Assembly: GCF_000011565.2 (NCBI RefSeq)
Contig: NC_005861.2
Coordinates: forward strand, 620,001 to 684,000
Length of the DNA: 64,000 bases
Reading direction: 5' to 3'
Origin: Candidatus Protochlamydia amoebophila UWE25
GTDB lineage: Bacteria; Chlamydiota; Chlamydiia; Chlamydiales; Parachlamydiaceae
Of the stretch, positions 27,758-38,774 are shown one piece after another; position 1 is the stretch's first letter, and every line of letters starts with the position of its first letter. Below the pieces are notes generated by a model that saw only the letters and a list, made by a program, of their open reading frames with translations, was not told where the DNA came from and did no database searches. Position numbers and translations under genes: made by a program.

Positions 27758-27784
27758 TAGAACCACAATAGAAACGGAGGTCAT

Positions 27785-28171
27785 ATGGTTAAAAAAAAAC
27801 ACGAACAAGAAGACGTAGAATTTGAAGTGAGCAGTGAAAACATTTTTGCAGATATAGGAATTAAAAACGCTGATGAAGAGCTGATCAAAGCAGAGCTTGC
27901 CTGGGAGATTGATCATATCATTAAAAAGCGCAAACTCACGCAAGCAAAGGCTGCTGAAATGATGGGAATCAATCAACCCAAAGTTTCTGCCTTACTGCGC
28001 CGTAAACTCTCTGGCTTTTCTGTCGAGCGTTTAATGCATTTTTTAAATTTGCTTGGGCAAGACATTGATATTGTTGTAAGGTCGAAGCCTCGCAATCGCA
28101 AAACTGCAAGAGTCAACGTCATTAGTCAGGAAGGTTATCCAAACATCCCTTTAGCTGCTAAATCGTCATGA
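27785..28171 (+). CDS. higA: HigA-like XRE antitoxin
   Basis: 128 aa with GGAGG before the ATG. The helix-turn-helix is about residues 49-85 (KLTQAKAAEMMGINQPKVSALLRRKLSGFSVERLM, read in two parts). Binds and neutralises HigB and represses the operon in characterised relatives. Its stop overlaps the ATG of the following broken metallophosphoesterase gene by 4 nt, suggesting a three-gene operon originally. Confidence 0.88.
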   Translation: MVKKKHEQEDVEFEVSSENIFADIGIKNADEELIKAELAWEIDHIIKKRKLTQAKAAEMMGINQPKVSALLRRKLSGFSVERLMHFLNLLGQDIDIVVRSKPRNRKTARVNVISQEGYPNIPLAAKSS

Positions 28172-28685
28172 AAAAATGGTTTATTGCAGATACGCATTTT
28201 TCACATGTCAATATTAGTAAGTATGCCAATCGTCTCTTTGCACGCTTGGAAAAAATGAAACGTTCCCTATTAAAAATTGGAATAAATGCGTTGAGGAAAG
28301 GGATCAAGTTTTCTTTTTAGGCGATTTTGGGCTAGGAGATGTTGAACATCTAAAAGCAATATGCTCCCAGCTCAAAGTTCATAAGGTTTGTATTAGAGGA
28401 AATCATGATGTCAATGCAACGTGCATGCATCGGATTGAATTTCATTTAGTTTTAGAATCGGTATTTCTAAAAATAGGGCAGCATGTTGTTGAGCTCATTC
28501 ATATTCCGACAAATCCAACGCCCGCTCACTTTCAGCTTCATGGACATATTCATAATAAAAGGCCTAATAAGTTAGTTTCTAATCAATTAAATCTTTGTGT
28601 CGAAGCATAGAATTATTTCCCTGCCCCAGAAAGAGCTATTCTTAGCCTTCTCGATAAGGGACTAAGACTTCAAAGTAATCAGTAA
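28168..28685 (+). pseudogene. metallophosphoesterase gene, frameshifted
   Basis: Starts MKKWFIADTHFSHVNISKYA; after a frameshift near 28255 it continues NWNKCVEERDQVFFLGDFGLGD, CIRGNHDVNATCMHRIEF and HFQLHGHIHNKRPNKL. All metal-binding motifs of the calcineurin-like superfamily (D-x-H, GDF, GNHD, GHxH) are seen. TAG at 28608 interrupts the last stretch (NYFPAPERAILSLLDKG), plausibly a former TGG. Confidence 0.75.
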
Positions 28686-28840
28686 AATTATTGTTAGTTT
28701 CTCATGGTACACTGGTGGCACAATGCCATCCTATTTTCTTCAATAAATGCCAGCAATTGGCAATTGAATTTAAGCTTTAGATTGTGTTAACGTCATTGCT
28801 GTGAGCAATGAATGACTGTTATGAAATTGTGGGAAGTCCA

Positions 28841-28886
28841 CGGACTCATAACCCACTGGTCGTAGGTTCAAATCTTACTTGCCCCA
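28841..28886 (+). repeat. tRNA(CAT) 3'-half fragment 2
   Basis: CGGACTCATAACCCACTGG plus T-arm and TTGCCCCA repeats the 3' half of the tRNA at 21151 with few changes. Followed, as at the tRNA itself, by CTTTTTC and about 150 bp later by an integrase remnant. Confidence 0.8.
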
Positions 28887-29087
28887 CTTTTTCTTTTAGC
28901 GTTGTGAGGTGTGTTAGAAATGGATCTGCAAGAAACTCACATTTTTGAGAATAAGCAGATGCCACTAGCGTGGGCCCCTGGTGGACCAATCGATCACAAC
29001 ACACCACAAAAAAGCGCGATAAACTTCCCATCAAAAGCAACGGTTAACCTTTTCAATAATTCAGAAGAAAGGGTTAAAACCGTGTAA

Positions 29088-29181
29088 GGCATAGATAAAC
29101 GCGCCGCTAAAGACGGCACTGTCATTTACAGAGCCAGAGTCCGCATTAAAGGGCATCCCATCCTAAGTAAACACCAATTTA
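29088..29181 (+). pseudogene. N-terminal fragment of a tyrosine integrase
   Basis: GIDKRAAKDGTVIYRARVRI and KGHPILSK form the arm-binding N-terminal domain seen in phage/island integrases (K-R-x-x-K-D-G-x-x-x-Y-x-x-R-V-R-x-K-G-H-P). Only about 30 codons remain; an IS982-type sequence follows 100 bp later. Confidence 0.6.
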
Positions 29182-29278
29182 AGGTAATCTATCTTCTGAG
29201 GGATCTTTGTTGAAAAAAGGTCTCTTTTCTATTAGAAGATTTTGTTTTCCTGAACAAAAACTAAGGAAAGAGGCCAAA

Positions 29279-30206
29279 ATGAACGAGATGGAGATGATCA
29301 AACTTTTTTGTCTTGTGGATGATTTTTCTAATAGATTTCACCAAATGTGTTCCCAAAAACAAATAGAGTAGACGAAAAGAAAAATCCGCAAAAGAACTTT
29401 TAGAATATCCTTAAGTGAAGTGCTGACGATTTTGCTTCTCTTTCATCGCTCCAATGACAGAACATTTAAGCACTTTTACTTAAACCATGTAAAAACAACT
29501 TTAAAATATTTATTTCCTCGTCTTGTTGGATACTCAAGATTTGTTCAACTCACCTCTGAAGCATTTTTCCCTATGTTTTGCCTGATCCAAGAACATCAAG
29601 GGATCTGTGAAGGGATTTTATTTATAGATTCTACCGTATTAACGGTTTGCCATGTCAAACGAGCCTCTTCCCATCGTGTCTTTAAAGAGCAAGCTAAATG
29701 GGGAAAAACAACCGTTGGCTGGTTCTTTGGGTTTAAGCTCCATCTTGTGATTAATCATCACGCAGAAATGTAGCATTTAGTTGACAACTGGCAATAGCGA
29801 TGATCGCAAACTCGTTCCAGAAATGGTAGAAGGGATGAAAGGAAAAGCATTTGCAGATAGAGGGTATATTTCAGAAAAACTGACTCATACTCTAATGCAA
29901 AAGAGAATGCATCTTTTCACAAAAGTAAAGAAGAAAATGAAAAATAAATTGATCGCGTTAGTGGATAAACTCATGCTAAAAAAGAGGGCTATTATTGAAA
30001 GTGTGAATAATCTGTTGAAAAATAGCTGTCAGATAGAACATCATCGGCACCGAAGTCGATGAAACTTTCTGAGCAATCTGATGGCAGGTCTTGCTAATTA
30101 TTGCTTGAATCCATCCAAGCCTCGACTGTTCTTTTCAAATATAGAAATCGAAGCTGCTAAGCTCTTAGTATATTTTTTGGGGTTTTTTACGTTAAACTGG
30201 CTTTAA
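29279..30206 (+). mobile_element. IS982-family transposase remnant
   Basis: Starts MNEMEMIKLFCLVDDFSNRF; TAG at 29369 breaks the frame, then SLSEVLTILLLFHRSNDRTFKHFY, GILFIDSTVLTVCHVKR, WGKTTVGWFFGFKLHLVIN, frameshift, TTGNSDDRKLVPEM, KGKAFADRGYISEKL, and after TGA at 30060 NFLSNLMAGLANYCLNP. The order and motifs are those of IS982 DDE transposases. Several stops and one frameshift make it inactive. Terminal repeats could not be identified with confidence. Confidence 0.8.
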
Positions 30207-30280
30207 TGTAGATCCTTCCTCTATATTCTACGCTTGTAAAAGGCTTAAAATTACTTTTAAAAAAAGACCTTATTTTACAA

Positions 30281-30765
30281 AGAAAGAGATGAGAAAAAAC
30301 GTGAGGAGTTTAAAAAAGAATTAGAAAAGATAGCAGAAAGAAATCGTGTTTATATTGATGAAAGTGGAATCAATGAATGTCTACACCGTCATAGTGGGCG
30401 AGCTTTTAGAGGAGAGAAAGTTTATTCAGTAGTATCTGGTCATCGTTTTTCAAGGGGAAACTTTATAGCAGCTAAATGCCAATCTAAAATGTTTGCTCCT
30501 TTTGGCTATGCAGGAGCGTGTCATACTATCTTGTTTAATACCTGGTTAGAAAAAATATTAATTCCAGAGCTTAAAATTGGACAGGTGATTATTATGGATC
30601 CATGCTACTTTTCACAAGTCTAAAAAAACTAAATATCTGATTGAACAAGCCGGATGTAAAATTTTAATTCTTCTCTTTTATTCACCTAATTTAAATCCAA
30701 TTGAAGTTTTCTGGGCAAATTTTAACCATTTTCGAACAGGCTCATTGCCATTTGTCTCGGCATAA
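30281..30765 (+). mobile_element. IS630-family transposase remnant (C-terminal part)
   Basis: RDEKKREEFKKELEKIAERN then VYIDESGINECLHRHSGRAF and ILIPELKIGQVIIMD; a frameshift near 30600 gives HATFHKSKKTKYLIEQAGCK, ILILLFYSPNLNPIEVFWAN. The DES, DNATFHKS-like and SPxLNPIE motifs are typical of IS630 DDE transposases. The N-terminal DNA-binding half is missing. Confidence 0.75.
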
Positions 30766-31236
30766 AAGCTAACTTACAGAAACTTTTTAGGTGGTTGGCG
30801 AGATCGATTCATGCACATGCCCTTACTCTATCTTTCCTAGTATCAAAATTGATACATTTAAAACACCTCTAATTTTATAGTATTCATATCCAAGCCTATG
30901 AATTTCAGTCTTGAGGATTGGATTCTGAACTTGTTTGCCGACGCACTCAATCTTTTGTCACTTTTATGCTCACGGAGGAGGAAGTGTGCGAAGTTCCCGG
31001 CTGCAGCTCCGATGCAGAGATCGGTGCACAAAAGAATGGATATAACAGATTTCTGGATAATAATGTCGAAAAATCACATCAATTGTCTACATTCTTATCC
31101 ATGAAAACATCTTCAGAATAACAATCTCCAGCACGTGAGAGTAAACTAGAAATTTCAAATTGTCAGCAAATTGCCCTTTATCTTATCTTCATAGCTCCTT
31201 AACAGAGCTCTCGCAAAACAGAGATAAAAAAAATAT
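30766..31236. other. unassigned region upstream of RHS gene
   Basis: About 470 bp, less AT-rich than its surroundings between 30900 and 31050. Overlapping short frames there (for example ATG 30918) match nothing I know. The RHS promoter is presumably near the right end. Confidence 0.4.
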
Positions 31237-34200
31237 ATGACTATCTTTCCCCATTGGCTTTTGACAATTTTTACTTTATGTCTATATCTTCCTGCGCTTT
31301 CAGCCGGTCATTTACAACTTGTATCTACTGAATCTGACCCAAATGCCTTCATTCAAAATAGTGTGAATGTCATCAATGGTGATTATTGCGAATCCGCTAC
31401 AGATTTGGTAATTACAGGGCCTGATGTTTTGGTGGTACAGCGTTTCTATAGTACAAAAGATACCATTTCAGGGATACAAGCAGGTGGATAGAGAATATTC
31501 CCTCAAAGATTTCTTGTCATTGGCAAGGATTCTTCCGGAAAATCATGCATCATTGACAAAGAGCGATTTGAATGAACCTCTGCTTTTACAGGAGAACGCT
31601 CGGGTGGAATTCTTCCTTACAGCGGGTGGAGAAATACGAATGGATCGACTAAAGATCTGCTCAAGATCGATGTCTTAAACAATGCCTTGGGACTAGTTAA
31701 TACTTACGCTCAAGAAATCAATGGACAGACCAATCACCAAAATAACCTTCTTCATTGCAAAGGCGGTATATGTGAATTGATTTTGGGTGACGGAACTAAA
31801 CGAATTTATCAAAAAGTACAACAATTGCCGTCGCTTATACTTGGAGAGGAGTTAACGCCATTGATGGCCGGCCAAATGATAGAGCCGGAATCCTTTCTCT
31901 TAAGCCAAGAAATTCTTCCAAGCGGAAACCAACTCTCTTTTTCCTATGATGCTGCGGGGCATCTCACTTCAATCGAAATGAAAAACAAGAGTGCAACAAA
32001 GATCTTTTCATGGATTCACTTGAGCTATGAGTTTCAGGAGGGCGATTGCCAAATGCATATCGAAACAAGCGATGCCCGTGAACTGACTTATCATTTTGTA
32101 TTGACAAATGGGATTTATCAGCTCATCCAAGTTGAAGGTTCTCATTGCCTGCCTATTGCTTATGAATATAGTGATGTTTTGATTAAAAAAACTCTGCCGG
32201 AGGGTCGTTTTATTGAAATTGACTATCAGGATGGCAAAGTCAAATCCTTAAAAGGTCCAAATTCACAGACAGGCAAAACAGAAATTGTACATTCTTTTTC
32301 CTATGGAACTAGCTATACCGATGTCTTCAACGCGATGGGTGTTAAAACAAGGTATATCTATGACAAGCGTTCTCAGCTAATAGCCATTGAAAGGTATGAC
32401 AACCAAAATGGCCTTTATCGCATCGAGCAGAATTTCTGGGGAAAAACAAAATCAGATGCCGGGCTTTTGCTAACAAAAACCATAGGGGATGGCAGCGGGC
32501 GTATCCATTCTTATCGATCCTTTCAATATGATAAATCAGGCAATGTCATTGAAGAAAGGCTTTATGGTAATCTAACTGGAAAACAAGAAGTTTCCCTACA
32601 AGTCTCTTCCGATGGCAAACTCTTAAATCCCGATGAGGAAGAATGCAACGTCAAAACCTTTGGTTACTCAACAGATGGGCTGAATTTGCTTACGAAAATG
32701 GGTGATTGCAAAGGAAACCAGACGCTTTACACCTACAAACTGGGAACGAACCTCCTCATTAAAAAGCTGATCTTCGATAAAGGAAATATTAAAAAAAGAA
32801 CCTTTCAGTCATATAATGAAAACGGTGTCTGTATTAAAATCATTGAAGATGATGGCTCACAGGAAGAGGAATCAAAAATCTATGGTTGGAGTGTCACAGA
32901 AAGACATATCAAGGAAATCAAGCCAAAAGAAACCCTCCCTGGAGTTGGCCTGCCTGAAATCATCGAAGAAAAGGCTTTAGACCTCAAAAAGAAACAAGAG
33001 GTTCTAATCAATAAACTAGTCAATGTGTATGACGACCAATCCAACCTTTTATCTTGCACCACCTATGATGCTAACGGCCAATACGCCTTTACAGAGAAAA
33101 GAACATACAACGCTATTGGACAAGTACTTTTACAAATCGATGCTGTCGGTAGAGAGTTCGGTTTCGGTTACGACGGAATTGGCAATCGAATTTCTGTCTC
33201 GATCCCGCAAGATGGCAAGCATATTACAACAACTTTCGACTTTCACAACCAGCCCACTCAAATCACTGAGATAACCGCTGAAGGTCAATTTACAATCAGC
33301 AATACCTATGACTCCCTGGGAAAAAAAATCTGCTCGACAGATCGCTATGGAAATTCTACGATCTATGAATATGACGCTTTTCATCGATTGGTAAAAGTCA
33401 TTCACCCAGAAGTATTAGATGAAAATAATCAAATCATCCGCCCCTCTTTTAGCTATACCTACGATCTCTTTGGGAATGTTCTGACAACGGAAGATCCTAA
33501 AGGAGATGTCATTGCAAAATCCTATAATTTACGAGGGAGCCCCACTAGAATCAATTACCCAGACGGATCTTTTGAACTTTTTAAATACGACACGGAAGGT
33601 AGCCTTCATCGCTCTCTGACTCGCGAGCAAATCATTACCGTCTATGAATATGACTACTTAGGAAGATCTATTTATGAAGAACTATCTATTGCTGGTGAAG
33701 CGGGTGTTTCCTCTTTTTTCATGAGCAGGTCCCGTCAATACAATGGCTTCCGATGCACTTATGAAAAAGAAGACGATCACGTAAAACGCTACACCTTTGA
33801 TCCTGCCGGAAGATTGGCTTCTCTCGTTAAACATGCAAGCGGGCAAAATGAAAAGGACCCTGAATCTCGGCTTACAGAGATCTTTTACAACCCTCTTGGC
33901 CGCCTCCATCAAAAGAAAATTTGGTTTAATAGTGGATCGCAAGATTATGCCCTAGAATGCTTTGAGTATGATTTGCCTGGAAATGTGATAGAAAAGCGAA
34001 TTGAAGATTCTCAAGGCACTGTTTTAATTAAAAAATATTTTTCTTATGATTCACAAGGTCATTGTACTGAAGAGTATAGCCTTGAAAATGGCGCTAAAAC
34101 TTCATTAGTTAGAACTTTTTATAACTCTGAGGGAGAACCCGTTGCCTATTTAGATGGCTCCGAACAAGAAACAAAGATCATCATCGATAATTCTTATCAA

Positions 34201-36384
34201 AATATTTTGGGGCAAACGGTTCTCAAGAAGACCCTTGTGAATCCAATTGGTGTCCAAACAGAGATTGAATTTGATGCTCTGAGCCGAGTGTATTCCATTA
34301 TCAAAAAAGATCCTTTTGGTGTTCTTCTCTCATCTCAAAAGACACTTTATGACTCACTTGGCAACAAAGCTTGCGAAGTTCATGACCAAATTGTGGAAGG
34401 AAAAATCCTGGGTTCTCAGAAAATGCGATGGAATTATGGATCAATGGGGTGTTTAGAAGAAGAGTTGGAAGCGGCAGATTCCCCGCTAGAAAAACGAACC
34501 CACTATAGCTATAATTCCATAGGGAAAATGACTAGCAAAAGTATTTCTGGAACTGCAACGCCTATTAATTATACCTATAACAAAGACGGAAAACTTCACA
34601 AAATTGAAGCACAAGATAGCAAAAAAGAATTGCAGATTTCAAATATTTATTCTTACGACCGCAAAGGCAATATTCTATCGGCCTATTCTCTCCATGGGAA
34701 ATCTGTTCAGAGAACCTACAACGCCTTTGATCAGGTGACCAAAGAAACAATCAAAGATGGAGAAGGGACCTATACCCTTCAATATACTTATGACAAAAAA
34801 GGGCGGCTGAAGGAGGTTATTTTCCCTGATAGCTCCAAGATTTCTTATACTTACGATGCCGTCTTTGGCCGCGAAGTCAAACGGATTTCTGCACAAGGAG
34901 AAGTTCTCTATACGCATACTTATGACCGGTATGACAGCCAAGGTAGATTACAAAATGAAAACTGCATTGGTTACGCAGGATCTAAAGAACACACTTATGA
35001 CCTGAATGGTCGAAAAATCTCAAGTAAAAGCGACTTTTTCAGCGAACAATACACCCGAGATTCATTAGGGCGCTTGTTAGAGGTTAAAGGCTTAAGCCAA
35101 GAAGAATATGCCTATAACTCCCTTTCTCAACTCACCTCGGAAAAAAAGGTAAATACTAAGACGTACCTTTACGATTCTTTAGACAATCGGATTAAAGCCG
35201 GCAATGATGAACTTCTTTATAATGCCCTTAATCAATTGACCTCCTATTCAAACGCTGAATTTTCGTATGATCCACAAGGAAATCTTTTGAGAAAGGTCCT
35301 TAATGGCGAGGAAACGCGATTTGAAAGTAATATTCTTTCCCAACTCATTTCCATTGAGAAAGAAGATAAAACAACTCTTACCTTTTCCTATGATCCCTTT
35401 GGCAGGCTATTGGTTGAAAAGCATTTGGATACCAGAGGGAAAAACAAGAAAACCCTCTCCACTTCACGTTATTTCTACTTAGGCTATCAGGAAATTGGCA
35501 CGCTCACAGAAACAGGAAATATTGAGACCCTCAAAATTCCAGGTTTGCATGGAGACGACCTAGCGGTTACCAGCATTGCCTTTGAAATTAAAGGCGAAAT
35601 CTTTGTGCCACTTCATGACATTGCAGGCAATGTGGTTAGCTTGATTGATCCTCAAAGTCGCGAACTTATTGAGAGTTATCGATACACAGCTTTTGGAGAA
35701 GAGACTGTATATAACGCTTATGGTGAAGTAGTAGAATCCTCCTTAGTAGGGAATCCCTGGAGGTTTGCTGAAAAGCGAGTCGATCAAGGCTCTGGTCTCA
35801 TTTTATTCGGCTTGAGGTTTTACGATCCAATTACCGGTAGGTGGATTAGCCAAGATCCTGCTGGCTTTATTGATGGGCCGAATCTTTATTCTTACCTTCA
35901 CAATAATCCATTGAATCATTTGGACCGCTTCGGTCTTGCAACCGAAAATTCTCAAAATAAATTTGAAGGATACTTTTATGGTAAAGATAAATATAATATA
36001 AAACCCAGCGGAATGGGCGTTGCAATGCCAAGAGGACCTATACAGGAAGTGACTTTATGTTTTGATACAAAACACCCTTATACTAAAGAGCAGTTGAGGG
36101 AATTGCTAATAAAATCTTCCGCGGAGTTATTACGCCAGGTGAATGAAAATAAAGAGATTCAAGAATTCCTCAAAGAGAGGCCTTTTACCGTAAAGAATAT
36201 AGAAATCATAATTTATAATCATGATGAAAATGGTTTTGGTTTGAAAGATCCACAAATTTCAGTAGCGAATATTTCCCAAGGTAGATTGAATTATAGCACT
36301 ATCGATCTCGAAGATAGTTTTAAATATAAAAACGAATATGAAGAAAGCTACGAAGAAGCTTTAAAAGCTCTATCAGCTCCTTGA
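31237..36384 (+). pseudogene. RHS/YD-repeat secreted protein with two Trp-to-stop changes
   Basis: One frame of 1,716 codons. Residues 1-24 are a signal peptide, then an N-terminal domain, dozens of YD repeats (Y-x-Y-D-x-x-G-R/N-x) and the RHS core end RFYDPITGRWISQDPAGFID...YSYLHNNP near residue 1545. A variable tip of about 145 residues follows (KPSGMGVAMPRGP, VKNIEIIIYNHDENGFG). In-frame TAG at 31489-31491 and TGA at 31573-31575 both fall where Trp fits (AGGWRIFPQ; RFEWTSAF). The 1,565-codon remainder is intact but without leader or start signal. RHS proteins encapsulate C-terminal toxins or effectors. Confidence 0.82.
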
Positions 36385-36459
36385 AGATAAGGAATTTGGA
36401 AAACCACTTCATATGATCCTTCACAAAATTGACTCTAAAAGATGATTTAAGGAAAAACA

Positions 36460-37443
36460 ATGCAACGAATTTTTATATTTCTGTATTCGCTATTTGCATG
36501 CATATTCACCATGAACCCTCTTACACCAATAGCTCTCAAAGACACGCAAGAGGCGAAAAATGATTTACGCATTTTAGAGTTATTACCGAATTTTTTATGT
36601 CCTTTGGCTGTGGACCCCGGCATACCTGCAGATTTTATTGCTCTATCTCCTAGAGAGACTTTAGATCCATATGATTGGAGTTATTGGGGTCCTAAGGATG
36701 TTCTTAAGGCTTATTTTGAGAATCCTACTTCTTTAAAAGTACCTATTTTGAGAGTCAAATTAAGCCCAAATGTTGCTCAGACTGGTCCAAATTCATTTAA
36801 TAATCAAAAATCTCTTAAAATGCTCGAAAAAGAAGACCCTAAAGGGTTTGTTTCCATTGAGACTCAATGGGGAGATTACCCAATTCTTGCTATCCGAACC
36901 CAAAGGGAAGGTCAATTAATTTTCATGGCTTGGGTAGGCCTGAATGATCCAGGAGCTGGTTGGTCCCTGATGTTTAATCTTGTATATCCTGAAAAGAAAG
37001 GTCATCCAAATAAGGAGGATCGTCAGCTTTGGGAAAGTTTAATTATGAAAACTACACAATTGAAAGATGGAGACTATTTTAAAGCTTGTGGTCAGGATCT
37101 ACAAGAAGGATATACCCTTGTGAATGTCGGCGGAGCAAAATTGAAAATGCTTGCAGAGAAGAGGCAAAGTGATGGGACATTACAAGTTGTTATAATTCCT
37201 GAAGGTTCCGACGTTGAATTCCATTATGTTGATATGATGGAATGTTTGATGGGCGCCAAGTGGAAATATGGTGAACCCATAGTCAAAGTTTATGGTGAAA
37301 TTGCAGTCAATAATGAGAACGTTAAATCTACCACAGATTACGTCACCTCCATATTCTTTAAAACTGTACCAGAATTTTCATTTAAAAAAGGCGATGGAAA
37401 GAAGCTCTTAATTTTTCAAAAGATTTGTGATAAGACAGATTAA
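36460..37443 (+). CDS. secreted hypothetical protein beside RHS gene
   Basis: 327 aa; AAGGA before the ATG. A signal peptide (MQRIFIFLYSLFACIFTMNP) is followed by a soluble protein with no domain I recognise (WSYWGPKDVLKAYFENP, TQWGDYPILAIRTQREGQL, WVGLNDPGAGWSLMFNLVYP). It begins 75 bp after the RHS tip in the same orientation, a place often taken by an immunity or partner protein, but export by a signal peptide fits an effector or envelope protein equally. Intact. Confidence 0.6.
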   Translation: MQRIFIFLYSLFACIFTMNPLTPIALKDTQEAKNDLRILELLPNFLCPLAVDPGIPADFIALSPRETLDPYDWSYWGPKDVLKAYFENPTSLKVPILRVKLSPNVAQTGPNSFNNQKSLKMLEKEDPKGFVSIETQWGDYPILAIRTQREGQLIFMAWVGLNDPGAGWSLMFNLVYPEKKGHPNKEDRQLWESLIMKTTQLKDGDYFKACGQDLQEGYTLVNVGGAKLKMLAEKRQSDGTLQVVIIPEGSDVEFHYVDMMECLMGAKWKYGEPIVKVYGEIAVNNENVKSTTDYVTSIFFKTVPEFSFKKGDGKKLLIFQKICDKTD

Positions 37444-37464
37444 GTCAATACTTCTCCTAATCTC

Positions 37465-37944
37465 CTAGATTTCAAGTTTGTTTTTGTAATCTATTAACTG
37501 TTTTTTATGTTGATCTACAAGCAGCTTTTGCCAGTCATTGATTGGTTTTAAAGCAATTTTATCTGTGGCGCTTTTGCGTTCACCACTGTCAGAAACTGTT
37601 AATAGAAAAAGAGAGGTTGGGTATCTTCTCCCATCAATTTTAACATCCACGAATCCCTGCCAGCACAAAGAAAGAACTCTTAAAAAACTTTGTCCACAAG
37701 TTGCATCAGGCGCTTGTACAACTTCGTGAATCCGACGAGCTGCAGCTCCTGCTATAGGACCTAATGCATCAAAAGGGTAAGGCTTGGCAGGAAAACTAGA
37801 TCTTTGCAGAGGCAATGGAGCATAAGCTACGCTGGTTTTTTGATTAGTTTGTTCTTTACACTGTCTTTCTAATTCAGCTGCACGAATCTCAGAATCAATG
37901 TATTCATTTTCTTGTTTACCAAAATTTTTTGAAGTATTATCCAT
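37465..37944 (-). CDS. DUF3987-like primase/helicase N-terminus, truncated
   Basis: 159 codons from ATG 37944. FDALGPIAGAAARRIHEVVQ, QSFLRVLSLCWQGFVDVKID and TSLFLLTVSDSGERKSATDK (with the P-loop-like SGERKS) match the start of DUF3987 proteins of phage and integrated elements. The family is normally 400-500 aa or more; the frame stops after KNKLEI, so the ATPase part is lost. It overlaps the preceding gene by 8 nt in one minus-strand operon. Confidence 0.65.
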   Translation of the reverse strand: MDNTSKNFGKQENEYIDSEIRAAELERQCKEQTNQKTSVAYAPLPLQRSSFPAKPYPFDALGPIAGAAARRIHEVVQAPDATCGQSFLRVLSLCWQGFVDVKIDGRRYPTSLFLLTVSDSGERKSATDKIALKPINDWQKLLVDQHKKQLIDYKNKLEI

Positions 37945-38188
37945 TAGTGTAATCCTTTTGAATGATTCTATGAGCCTGCCTTGCACGCAGGCTTTCTCCA
38001 AGTTCAATAAATTCCTCAAGGCTGATAGAGTTAAATTTATAGGCTTGACAACAGTCCTCATAAAGAAGAGCTGCCTTGTCAAGTTCGTCGATGTTCGGCT
38101 CCAAACAATCCCTAAAACTATCTACTAAATTAGATGCTTCTTTCATGCTTTCGACTAGTTGAAGAGCCCACCACTCAGTTGTTGTCAT
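37937..38188 (-). CDS. small hypothetical protein of DUF3987 operon
   Basis: 83 aa from ATG 38188, preceded by GGAAAGG; a GTG at 38194 is less likely. Acidic and helical (DELDKAALLYEDCCQAYKF, ISLEEFIELGESLRAR). No family known to me. It overlaps both neighbours, so the three genes were translated as one unit. Confidence 0.6.
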   Translation of the reverse strand: MTTTEWWALQLVESMKEASNLVDSFRDCLEPNIDELDKAALLYEDCCQAYKFNSISLEEFIELGESLRARQAHRIIQKDYTNG

Positions 38189-38411
38189 TATCACCTTTCC
38201 TAGACTTACGTTGATGGCTTGTTAACCAATTTATAAAGCCAGAACGTGAAATAATTATTTTTCTTCCCACTCTATAAATTGCTGGCGCTAGACCATTAAT
38301 TCCTGCGCGCCAAATTTGCCAATACAACGCACGTTTTGAAAAAGGACAGCAAGAATCTTTAACGAGTTGGCTTGGGTCCATAAAGTCTTTAGGTTTTTCA
38401 TCAGTAGACAT
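38175..38411 (-). CDS. excisionase/AlpA-like DNA-binding protein
   Basis: 78 aa; AGGAGG lies before the ATG. SKRALYWQIWRAGINGLAPAIYRVGRKIIISRSGFINWL is the winged-helix layout of MerR/AlpA-like excisionase proteins (helix, helix, then GRKIIISRSGFINWL). Such proteins direct integrase or activate element genes. It heads the minus-strand operon with DUF3987, a common replication/excision module of integrative elements. Confidence 0.7.
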   Translation of the reverse strand: MSTDEKPKDFMDPSQLVKDSCCPFSKRALYWQIWRAGINGLAPAIYRVGRKIIISRSGFINWLTSHQRKSRKGDNDNN

Positions 38412-38481
38412 CTGTGTTTCCTCCTGTTGTTTTGTATGGATTCATGGAAATACATGGCGTTTTTAGTCGCATTTTAACGAA

Positions 38482-38546
38482 TCTAGGAAAAAATCCTAGA
38501 GTTTGATAAGGAGACACTTATCGTCGAAAATAAAAAAATATCGACG
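38482..38546. promoter_or_regulatory. three consecutive inverted repeats upstream of excisionase operon
   Basis: TCTAGGA/TCCTAGA (38482-38500), GATAAG/CTTATC (38505-38522) and CGTCGA/TCGACG (38522-38546) follow each other within 65 bp, about 70 bp before the operon. They may be operators, a replication start or hairpin structures; the sequence does not decide. Confidence 0.5.
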
Positions 38547-38774
38547 CATTTAAATCTACCTTTGGCCTAGAAAATCAATTGGATTAGGTGATATACTCAG
38601 ATTCTTTAAAGAGTGCTAAACTTGCTACAACAGCTAAAAAATTAGGTGAGGTTAGGGTTTAGTAATATCTAATAACGTGTGAGCTATTAATAATTTTATA
38701 AAACAATTACCTTGATGAATTTTAAAGTTTAAAACATATGAGTTTCTTAAAACTTACAGAAATTAAAGGACATT

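Noticed and set aside
30898-31121. Overlapping frames of 67-68 codons as genes
   Set aside because: No similarity, no ribosome sites, and two frames compete for the same DNA.
31687-36384. RHS gene starting at the TTG of 31687
   Set aside because: No ribosome site and no leader there; the same frame upstream encodes a signal peptide and continuous homologous-looking sequence broken only by two stops.
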